From contig CAMLMI010000063.1 in assembly GCA_946480965.1 (NCBI GenBank), positions 1 through 17,178 of the forward strand: a DNA stretch of 17,178 bases, given 5' to 3'. The translations under genes were made by a program, and so were the position numbers. This stretch comes from an uncultured Verrucomicrobiales bacterium (lineage in GTDB: Bacteria; Verrucomicrobiota; Verrucomicrobiae; Limisphaerales; CANJSG01). The stretch's first letter is position 1. Every line of letters begins with the position of its first letter. Of the stretch, positions 1-6,554 are shown piece by piece. The notes beneath the pieces are model-generated. The model worked only from the letters and a program-made list of their open reading frames with translations, had not been told where the DNA came from and did not search any database.

Positions 1-884
1 GGATCAAGCAACGCCTCGGCACTGAGGAACGACTTCACCGGATGACCCAAGTCCGCCTCCTGTTCCTGCATCCACTTCGTGTCGCGCAGCAGGCCGGGGT
101 TCGCCATCGGGAACAGCCCCAGCACGCAGCCGGGCAGTAAACCGGGCATGGCCGGCAAGTCCTCCGTGCGCGGGACCGGCTGCAAGGGCGTCTGGGCATC
201 GAAGACCGCGTCCGGCGGGAGCTGCGCGGCCTTGGCCACGAGCGCGAGAATGTCGGCCAGTTCTTCCCAAGGACCGCGTTCGCCGTCTTCTGCCAAGAGG
301 CTTTCGGTGCTGGTGCCGGTCTGCTGCTCGATCCAGGCGAGCAGGGCGGGATTGGGCTGGAGCAGGTCGGAGCCTTCGCCCGCCGCCTTCAAGGTCACGC
401 CCGCGCCCGGGCCGCGCCGAACCAGCAGGCTGATCGGCACCAAGGCCACCGGGGCGAGGACGCGGGGCGAACGGTTGCCGCGCGCGTCGTTGCTGGGCGG
501 CAGGGAGAGCAGGGGAAAGCCGAGGAACAACGCCTGTTCGCCGTGGTCGTTGTAGTAGTCGGTCGCGTCCTCGGCGATGTCGCGGAGCTTCTCCAGCAGG
601 CGCGACTGGCGGTCGTGCGCATTGCGGGCGTTTTTCTGCTCCGCCGACCATTCGCTCTCGGGACGCTCGGGACGCTGGAAGGCTGGAACCTTTGCGGGCA
701 GTTCAACGGCCTTGCCCGGTTCGGCCAATAAGCGGGCGAGCCAGGTCGAAGGATCGGCCGAACCGCCGAGGTGGCGCAGCTCGGTCAGATCGACGCGCTG
801 GCGGCTGTGGTGCGGACGGGCGTTGAGGCCCGGGCCGGAGGTCAGGCTCGCGTAGAGCCGCTGGAGCATCGCGCGGAGAATCAT
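1..884 (-). CDS. DUF4011-type protein, N-terminal part only (probable large helicase/nuclease, cut by left edge)
   Basis: An open frame of 294 codons runs from ATG at 884 to the left edge with no stop, so the gene is incomplete. The visible part looks like the N-terminal region of DUF4011 proteins: a start-proximal LYASLTSGPGLNARP stretch (residues 10-24), SRQRVDL (27-33), a charged helical segment (80-108), and GFPLLSLPP (122-130) followed by RVLAPVALVPISL (141-153). In that family this region precedes a superfamily I helicase core and often a Vsr-like or related nuclease domain; those parts would lie left of the window and cannot be seen. A Walker A motif is not yet reached. An in-frame TTG at 896 is an alternative start; neither start has a convincing ribosome binding site. 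It lies downstream of the PepSY and LysM genes on the same strand, about 100 bp away. Recognition is by memory of family sequence, so the family call is fairly but not fully secure. Confidence 0.72.
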   Translation of the reverse strand, partial: MILRAMLQRLYASLTSGPGLNARPHHSRQRVDLTELRHLGGSADPSTWLARLLAEPGKAVELPAKVPAFQRPERPESEWSAEQKNARNAHDRQSRLLEKLRDIAEDATDYYNDHGEQALFLGFPLLSLPPSNDARGNRSPRVLAPVALVPISLLVRRGPGAGVTLKAAGEGSDLLQPNPALLAWIEQQTGTSTESLLAEDGERGPWEELADILALVAKAAQLPPDAVFDAQTPLQPVPRTEDLPAMPGLLPGCVLGLFPMANPGLLRDTKWMQEQEADLGHPVKSFLSAEALLD

Positions 885-983
885 GGTGCCGTCCAAGTCG
901 CGGCATCAGAACGGAAGGGACGGACCGGTGACAAGCCTGCGGCCCGGGTAGAGAGCGGGCGGATCGTGCACACCCTCTCCAAA

Positions 984-1367
984 CTACGTCTTCTGCCCAA
1001 GCCAGAGGATGAAGAGCGGCACCGCGAAGCCGAGCACCAGACAGACCACGACCGGCCATGGTTTTCGGCTGTGGCGAAAGGCGAGATAGATGCCCAGCGC
1101 GGTCGTGGCGACCATCGCGGCGGACATGATCGCGACCAACCAGCGGAAAGGCTTGGTCTTGTAGGTGGTCGCTTCCTTGGCCGGCAGCAGCGATTCGGCG
1201 TGGACGAAACGCATCCGGTCCCAGACCGCTTCGGCGTCCTCCGGGGTCTTCCGCCGGTCCGGGTTCATCGTCTGATACCAGCCGCTGACCACGAAGAAGA
1301 CCAGCATCGGGGCGAAGAACACGCCGAGATACAGGTGCGCTTTCCGGAGGAACGGCTGGAGCGTCAT
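984..1367 (-). CDS. small PepSY-type three-helix membrane protein
   Basis: A 127-residue protein with three likely membrane segments, about residues 11-30, 75-96 and 104-123. The first has the H-x3-G pattern (HLYLG at 11-15) followed by a hydrophobic run ending in SGW, typical of PepSY-associated membrane proteins. A roughly 45-residue polar loop with Asp, Glu, Lys and Arg lies between helices 1 and 2 and is probably outside the cytoplasm. No catalytic motif is visible. Its ATG is 4 bp after the stop of the LysM gene, so the two are almost certainly co-transcribed. The function is unknown; the PepSY link is a resemblance only, and the protein is much shorter than classical PepSY_TM proteins. 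Confidence 0.7.
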   Translation of the reverse strand: MTLQPFLRKAHLYLGVFFAPMLVFFVVSGWYQTMNPDRRKTPEDAEAVWDRMRFVHAESLLPAKEATTYKTKPFRWLVAIMSAAMVATTALGIYLAFRHSRKPWPVVVCLVLGFAVPLFILWLGQKT

Positions 1368-1371
1368 GGCG

Positions 1372-1977
1372 CTATTGGGGCACGGGAATGTAGATCTTCT
1401 TGCCGACGAAGAGGCGCTTGGGATCGAGGCCGGGATTGGCGTCGAGCACCTGCTTGAGCGTGACCGTCTTCATGCCCTTCTTGCGGAACTCGGTGTTGAA
1501 AGCATCGACTATGCCCGAGACCGTGTCGCCGGAGACCACAGTGTAGGTATACATCTCGCCGGAGGGCGGCGGGGTGTCGGCGACGGGTTTGGCGGACTCG
1601 CGATCACGGGGTGCCGGGGCGGAAACGGGGGCGTTGGCGACGAGGCGGGCGATCTTCTCCAGTTGTTCGCGGACGACTTCGGCGTCGTTGACGCGTTTCT
1701 TGTCCACTTCTTCGATCTTGGTGGCGAGGGTGCGGATCTGGTCCTTGAGGTCGTCGAGCGCGGCCTTGGGGGAGGCTTTGGCGAGGTCTTCGCGGAGGTC
1801 TCGGATCTCGCGGTTGGCGTCGGAGAGGCGTTTCTGGAGGTCGGCGTTCGAGAGGGTGAGCGCCTCGATGGCGCCTTTGAGCTGTTCGATGTCGGCCTGC
1901 ATGGTGGCTTCATCCGCCCGGCCCGTGGCGGCCAAGAGGCCCAGAACTGCGAAGAAAACGGTAAGATACGCGCGCAT
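1372..1977 (-). CDS. exported coiled-coil protein with C-terminal LysM domain
   Basis: A 201-residue protein. Residues 1-21 look like a signal peptide (MRAYLTVFFAVLGLLAATGRA, cleavage near ADE). Residues 25-115 are rich in Leu, Glu, Lys and Asp in heptad-like spacing and should form a long coiled coil. A Pro/Ala-rich linker (115-140) leads to a LysM domain at 144-199: YTVVSGDTVSGIVDAF at its start and GKKIYIPVP at its end. LysM domains bind peptidoglycan, so the protein probably sits in the periplasm on the cell wall. The ATG at 1977 is preferred because it starts exactly at the signal peptide; an in-frame ATG at 1989 would add four residues. The frame stays open far upstream, but that part lies opposite pyrB and is not coding. 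Confidence 0.85.
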   Translation of the reverse strand: MRAYLTVFFAVLGLLAATGRADEATMQADIEQLKGAIEALTLSNADLQKRLSDANREIRDLREDLAKASPKAALDDLKDQIRTLATKIEEVDKKRVNDAEVVREQLEKIARLVANAPVSAPAPRDRESAKPVADTPPPSGEMYTYTVVSGDTVSGIVDAFNTEFRKKGMKTVTLKQVLDANPGLDPKRLFVGKKIYIPVPQ

Positions 1978-2059
1978 GGGCGGCACCATAGGAGCGGCGG
2001 GTTTTCGGCGCAAGATAGGGGCGGGACGAGTTGTTCGCAGGATTGTGCGCGGCGTCCCG

Positions 2060-2163
2060 GAACCCACCCCTCTCCTCTCCCGGGAGGGGAACCGGGCACA
2101 CGTGTCCGTCCGCCGAATGACGTCCTGCCTTATCCCCTCCTGCGATGGGTCAGGGGTGGGTTC
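2060..2163. repeat. 104-bp nested inverted repeat (candidate dispersed palindromic element)
   Basis: The ends are a perfect 12-bp inverted repeat, GAACCCACCCCT (2060-2071) against AGGGGTGGGTTC (2152-2163). Inside it is a second perfect 8-bp pair, GGAGGGGA (2083-2090) against TCCCCTCC (2133-2140), and near the centre the palindrome ACACGTGT (2098-2105). No open frame fits it. It fills much of the divergent spacer between the LysM gene and pyrB, so it must lie in or next to both promoters. Nested, symmetric arms without a transposase gene resemble a MITE-like or REP-like intergenic element; copy number elsewhere cannot be seen from here. Confidence 0.7.
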
Positions 2164-2254
2164 GTGAGCCGGGACTGGAATCGGCCGATGAACCGCGACC
2201 TTTGAAAATTTCCTTCCGGGCCGACGGTCGGCTCGCCACCCTCCGCGCCATCGA

Positions 2255-3190
2255 ATGACCTGGACCCGGAAACACCTTCTCGACATCACCTCCCTCTCGG
2301 CCGAAGAGATCACGCTGATCCTCGACGAGGCGAAGGGCTTCAAGGCCGAGCTCTCCGGCCCGCCCCGGCAGAACCCTGTGCTGGCCGGCAAGACCGTGGT
2401 CAATCTCTTCGTCGAACCCAGCACGCGCACGCGCATCAGCTTCGAGCTCGCGGCCCAGCGGCTCTCGGCCAACATCATCAACTTCACCGCCGAGGCCAGT
2501 TCCCTGAAGAAGGGCGAGACGCTGAAGGACACCGTGCTGAACCTGGAGGCGCTCAAGGCCGACATCATCGTCATCCGCCACAGCGCGTCCGGCGCGCCGC
2601 ACTTCATCTCCCGCTGCATCGATTCCCACGTGGTCAACGCCGGCGACGGCGCGCATTCCCACCCCACCCAGGCGCTGCTCGACACCTTCACCCTGCGCGA
2701 GCATTTCGGCCGCGTGGCCGGCCTGCACGTCACCATCCTCGGCGACATCCTCTACAGCCGCGTGGCCCGCTCGAACATCTGGGCCCTGGCCAAGCTCGGG
2801 GCGCACGTCACGCTCTGCGGCCCGTCCACCTTGGTCCCGAAAATCTTCGAGCAGATGCCCGCCGCGCCCGGTTCGATCCGCGTGACCCACGACGTGGATG
2901 AAGCCATCCGCCAGGCCGACGTGATCAACCTCCTGCGCATCCAGCACGAGCGGCAGCGCCGGAGCATGTTCCCCAGCCTGGGCGAATACACCGCGCTCTT
3001 CGGCCTGACCAAGGCGCGCATGGCCAGGACCAAGCCCGAGGCCATCATCATGCATCCCGGGCCGATCAACCGCGGCGTGGAGATCGACAGCGAGCTGGCC
3101 GACTGCGGCCGCTCCGTGATCCTCGACCAGGTGACCAACGGCCTGGCCGTGCGCATGGCCGTGCTGAAGCTCGTCAGCGGAGTCCGCTGA
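2255..3190 (+). CDS. pyrB: aspartate carbamoyltransferase catalytic chain
   Basis: This 311-residue enzyme joins carbamoyl phosphate and L-aspartate to give N-carbamoyl-L-aspartate, the committed step of pyrimidine synthesis, in the cytoplasm. Visible motifs: FVEPSTRTRISFE (52-64) with the carbamoyl phosphate loop S56-T57-R58-T59-R60; SSLKKGET (82-89) with the catalytic 80s-loop lysine; RHS at 108-110; GDGAHSHPTQALLD (130-143); GDILYSRVARSN (163-174); and HPGPINRGVE (267-276). Length is typical of the catalytic chain (about 305-315). The ATG at 2255 gives the usual N-terminus, although the upstream bases show no strong ribosome site. No pyrI, pyrC or pyrR-type leader is next to it; it stands alone on the plus strand and converges on kdpD. 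The HSHPTQ form, with the first histidine of GDGxHxHPTQ kept, is normal. Confidence 0.97.
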   Translation: MTWTRKHLLDITSLSAEEITLILDEAKGFKAELSGPPRQNPVLAGKTVVNLFVEPSTRTRISFELAAQRLSANIINFTAEASSLKKGETLKDTVLNLEALKADIIVIRHSASGAPHFISRCIDSHVVNAGDGAHSHPTQALLDTFTLREHFGRVAGLHVTILGDILYSRVARSNIWALAKLGAHVTLCGPSTLVPKIFEQMPAAPGSIRVTHDVDEAIRQADVINLLRIQHERQRRSMFPSLGEYTALFGLTKARMARTKPEAIIMHPGPINRGVEIDSELADCGRSVILDQVTNGLAVRMAVLKLVSGVR

Positions 3191-3250
3191 AATCGCGTGA
3201 TGGAAGGAGGCCTTCCCGACATCCTTCCGGGTGAACCTCACAGGGCGCGG

Positions 3251-3292
3251 AAAAACGGGAGCTCGGCCAGAAAGCTCCATGGGCCGAGCTCT
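3251..3292 (-). terminator. intrinsic terminator of the kdp operon, possibly shared with pyrB
   Basis: A perfect 10-bp stem, GAGCTCGGCC (3259-3268) against GGCCGAGCTC (3282-3291), with a 13-nt loop. Read on the minus strand it starts 2 bp beyond the kdpD stop and is followed by CCGTTTTT (complement of 3251-3258), the classical GC stem plus T run. Read on the plus strand, behind pyrB, the tail is only CTTCACTCC, so termination in that direction would be weaker. Confidence 0.85.
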
Positions 3293-5959
3293 TCACTCCT
3301 CCGGCAAGCCGGGCGGCTGTGTCAGTGGCAGCCGCACGGTGAAGACCGCGCCGCCCCCGGGGCGATTTGCGACGCTGACCTGGCCACCGTTGGCTTCGGT
3401 GAAGCCTTTCACGATGGACAGGCCCAGCCCGGTGCCGCCCGATCCGGCCGAATCCGCCCGGTAGAACTTGTCGAAGACCCGGGGAAGATCGGTGTCGCCA
3501 AGACCGGAACCCCGGTCGGCAACTTCCAGCAGTAGTGCGCCGTCGGCGACGCGCGCGGTCAGCTCCACCGGAGCGTCGGGCGGAGTGTGGGCGGCGGCGT
3601 TGCCCAGCAGATTCACTAGAACCTGTTCCATCAGCACAAAGTCGATCTTCACCAGCGGCAAGCCCTGGGGCGCGCGCACGGTCAACGTGCGGTGGACGAA
3701 GAGCGTGGCGACGGACTTCGCCGCCACTTGGCAGAGATCGGCGGGATCGCACCAGTCCATCTGCGGCCGCAGGTGGCCGGACTCCAGCCGGGCAACATCG
3801 AGGAGATTGCGGACCAGTCGATTCAAACGGTCGGCGGCCTGGTGCACTTCGCCGGCCAGGGCAGCCTGCGCCGGGGTGAGCGGGCCGCCTTCCTGGAGCG
3901 CCGACGTGGCGCTGGTGATGGCGGCCAGCGGCGTGCGGAGCTCGTGGGAGATGGAATTGAGCAGCGTTTTGCCCAGCCGCTCCGATTCGGCCAGGAGCTG
4001 GGCCGATTGTTCGGCGTCGCTCAGGCGCTGGCGGTCCAGCACCAGCGCAATCTGGCGGGCGAAGTTGTCCAGCAGGTTGCGCTGCGCCGGGGAACGGGTC
4101 CGGCCATCGTGGAACCGCAGTCCGACGACACCGACGCAACCCGAGGGTGTGACCAACGGCAGGTAAAGCGCCTCGGCCGACGGCAGCGTCTCGGTGGAAC
4201 GACCGGCGGGCTTGGCGTTGCGGAAGGTCCATTCGGCCACGCTGCGTTCCTTCTCCGAGACGGCCAAGGTGCCGAAGGGATACGCGACGAGATCGGCGGG
4301 ACCGGTCGGTTCCGGCAGCAGCACGGCCACGTCGGCCCGGAACGCGTCGCCCAGCTGGTGGACGACGACCCCGAGCAGCTCCGCGAGGTCCTTGCTCTCG
4401 GCCAGTTCGCGGGTCAGCAGGTAGAGCGCGGTGGCGCTGGCCTCGCGCTCGCGCTCGGCCAACTGCTGGGCGCGCAGACGGGCGGTCAATTGTCCGACGG
4501 CCAACGCCACGAGGAAGAAGACGCCGAAGGTCAGCGCGTCCTGGACGCTGCCGATGTGCAGCGTCAGCGCCGGCGGCAGGAAGAGGAAGTTCCACGATAG
4601 CGCTCCGACGATGGCAGCGAGGAAAATCGGGCCGCGGCCAACGACCAATCCCGACACGACCACCGCCGCGAGATAGACGAGCGACGGGGCGTAGGGACCG
4701 GTCCAGCGTTGCAGGAGCAGGTTGAAGCCGGTGACGACGCCCACCGTGGCGAGGGCGATGCCGTATTGGCGGGCGCCGGAAGCGAACCCAATCCACCACC
4801 CGGGCCGGGGCGCGGCGCGTTCCTCCGTGGCCCGCACGCAGAGCACGTCGATGTTGCCGCTCTCGCGGATCAGCCGGTTCAGCACGGAGCCGCCGCGCAG
4901 CAGGTCGAGACAACGCCAGCCGGCGGGTTTGCCGACGACGATCTGGGTGACGTTGTGCTGCTGGGCCACGCGCAGCACGGCGCGGACGACGTCCTGGTCG
5001 GTCGTCGTGATGACTTCGGCGCCGAGCTCGCGGGCGAGGGTCAGGTTGTCCTGGAGCCGGCGCTGATCGGCCTCGCTCAAAGGCCGGCCGGTATCCACAT
5101 GCACCGCGAGCCAGGTGGCCTGGAGATTGTCGGCCAAACGCCGGGTCCACCTCGCCATGCTTTCGGACAACGGACTGGGACTGAGCGCGACCAGCAATCG
5201 CTGGCCGGTTTTCCAGACGTCGGCAATGGCGTGGCGGGTGCGGAAGTGCCGGGTGTCGTGGCCCACGTGTTCGGCCGCCAGGCGCAGCGCCAGCTCACGC
5301 AACGCCGTCAGATTGCCCTCACGGAAGAAGCTCTTCGTCGCTTCCTGCGCGCGTTCGCGGGTGTAGACCTTGCCCTGCTGCAAACGCCCGAGCAGATCGG
5401 CCGGACTGAGGTCCACCAGTTCGATCTCCGCCTGGTCCAACACCGAGTCCGGCACGGTTTCGTGGACCGGAGCGCCGGTGATTTCGCGGACGACCTCGGC
5501 CCGGCTTTCGACATGCTGGACGTTGAGCGTGGTAAAGACGTCGATGCCCGCGTCGAGCAGTTCCAGCACATCCTGGTAGCGTTTGGGATGGCGGGAGCCG
5601 GGGACGTTGGTATGGGCCAACTCGTCCACCAGCACGATCCGGGGCCGACGGGCCAGCACGGCGTCGAGATCCATCTCCGACAGGCGGACGCCCCGATGCT
5701 CCAGATGACGGCGGGGAACCGTCGGCAAGCCTTGCGCCAGCGTCTGGGTCTCGGGACGGCCGTGCGTCTCCACATAGCCGACCACCAAGTTCCGTCCGGC
5801 CGCGATCTCGCGCTGAGCCGCCTCCAGCATGGCGAAGGTCTTGCCGACACCCGGCGACATCCCGAGGAAGACCTTCAACCGGCCGCGACGCTCCAGCCGC
5901 TCGTCGCGCTGGACGGCAGCGAGCAGGGCGTCGGGATTGGGGCGAGAATCTTCGACCAC
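3293..5959 (-). CDS. kdpD: KdpD sensor histidine kinase for potassium limitation
   Basis: A full-length 888-residue membrane sensor kinase. Domains in order: KdpD N-terminal domain with Walker A GMSPGVGKT (33-41) and Walker B-like RIVLVDELAHTN (107-118); a Usp-like domain (about 251-376); four closely packed membrane helices (about 398-492, DUF4118); a GAF-like region (about 510-645); HisKA with SISHELRTPL, phospho-acceptor His672; and HATPase with N box NLLGNAAAHTP (783-793), G1 DRGSGL (815-820), F box FDKFYR (829-834) and G2 GTGLGLS (842-848). In the N box the residues before HTP are Ala-Ala where Ala-Lys/Val-Lys-Tyr is usual. It starts with GTG, 4 bp after the kdpC stop, so it is the last gene of the operon. 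The usual partner gene kdpE does not follow; a terminator does. Confidence 0.97.
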   Translation of the reverse strand: MVEDSRPNPDALLAAVQRDERLERRGRLKVFLGMSPGVGKTFAMLEAAQREIAAGRNLVVGYVETHGRPETQTLAQGLPTVPRRHLEHRGVRLSEMDLDAVLARRPRIVLVDELAHTNVPGSRHPKRYQDVLELLDAGIDVFTTLNVQHVESRAEVVREITGAPVHETVPDSVLDQAEIELVDLSPADLLGRLQQGKVYTRERAQEATKSFFREGNLTALRELALRLAAEHVGHDTRHFRTRHAIADVWKTGQRLLVALSPSPLSESMARWTRRLADNLQATWLAVHVDTGRPLSEADQRRLQDNLTLARELGAEVITTTDQDVVRAVLRVAQQHNVTQIVVGKPAGWRCLDLLRGGSVLNRLIRESGNIDVLCVRATEERAAPRPGWWIGFASGARQYGIALATVGVVTGFNLLLQRWTGPYAPSLVYLAAVVVSGLVVGRGPIFLAAIVGALSWNFLFLPPALTLHIGSVQDALTFGVFFLVALAVGQLTARLRAQQLAEREREASATALYLLTRELAESKDLAELLGVVVHQLGDAFRADVAVLLPEPTGPADLVAYPFGTLAVSEKERSVAEWTFRNAKPAGRSTETLPSAEALYLPLVTPSGCVGVVGLRFHDGRTRSPAQRNLLDNFARQIALVLDRQRLSDAEQSAQLLAESERLGKTLLNSISHELRTPLAAITSATSALQEGGPLTPAQAALAGEVHQAADRLNRLVRNLLDVARLESGHLRPQMDWCDPADLCQVAAKSVATLFVHRTLTVRAPQGLPLVKIDFVLMEQVLVNLLGNAAAHTPPDAPVELTARVADGALLLEVADRGSGLGDTDLPRVFDKFYRADSAGSGGTGLGLSIVKGFTEANGGQVSVANRPGGGAVFTVRLPLTQPPGLPEE

Positions 5960-5963
5960 GGCG

Positions 5964-6551
5964 TCAGCGTAGGGCGTCCAAGGCCAAGTTCAGTTCTAAA
6001 ACGTTCACCCGGGTTTCTCCCAAGATTCCTGCCAAGGGCGTCTCCTTGGACCGGAGAATCAAGGCGGTGACTTGGTCCAAAGAAAGACCGCGTGCTTTGG
6101 CCACACGGGCCGCTTGCAGCTCCGCGTTGCGCACGCTTACGTGCGGATCAAGTCCGCTGCCGGAAGTGGTCACGGCGTCGGCGGGAACGGTATCGGTTTC
6201 CTTCAGGCCATTCACCACGCGATAGGCGGTGATGCGTTCTTTGATCTGGTCGCGGAGCTTCTGCGATGTCGGGCCGAGGTTGCTGCCGCCGGAGCTGGTG
6301 GCGTCGTAGCCTTTGGCTCCGGCGGCGCTGGGACGCGGATGGAAGTAGCGGTCGCTACGGAAACCTTGGGCGAGGAGCGCGGAGCCCCGGACCGTTCCAT
6401 TCGTGTCCACGATCAAGCTGCCGTTGGCTTGATGGGGAAAGGCGGCTTGGGCGATTCGCCAGACGACGAGCGGGTAGAAGCCGCAGGTCACGGCCGCCAG
6501 GACCAAGGTGCCGAGGACGGCGCCGCGCAGATGGGAGAGGATGGTTTTCAT
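5964..6551 (-). CDS. kdpC: potassium-transporting ATPase subunit KdpC
   Basis: A 195-residue accessory subunit of the KdpFABC K+ pump, anchored by one N-terminal helix (about 11-33) with the rest outside the cytoplasm. Family marks: FRSDRYFHPRPSA (64-76), SSGGSNLGPTS (86-96) and DAVTTSGSGLDPHVS (125-139). The length matches the family (about 185-200). The ATG is 3 bp from the kdpB stop and the stop is 4 bp from the kdpD start, so translation of the three genes is probably coupled. KdpC is needed for assembly and raises ATP affinity; nothing unusual is seen here. Confidence 0.96.
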   Translation of the reverse strand: MKTILSHLRGAVLGTLVLAAVTCGFYPLVVWRIAQAAFPHQANGSLIVDTNGTVRGSALLAQGFRSDRYFHPRPSAAGAKGYDATSSGGSNLGPTSQKLRDQIKERITAYRVVNGLKETDTVPADAVTTSGSGLDPHVSVRNAELQAARVAKARGLSLDQVTALILRSKETPLAGILGETRVNVLELNLALDALR

Positions 6552-6554
6552 GGC

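Noticed and set aside
2164..2254. PyrR-type or attenuator leader before pyrB
   Set aside because: No terminator/antiterminator pair, leader peptide or pyrimidine-tract signal is visible in the 91 bp before the start.
1978..2748. Upstream extension of the LysM frame to about 458 residues
   Set aside because: The extension lies opposite pyrB and the intergenic repeat; a clear signal peptide starts at 1977.
4709..6070. 453-residue plus-strand frame opposite kdpD and kdpC
   Set aside because: It mirrors conserved kdpD/kdpC codons on the other strand; such long antisense frames are expected at high GC and it has no recognisable domain.
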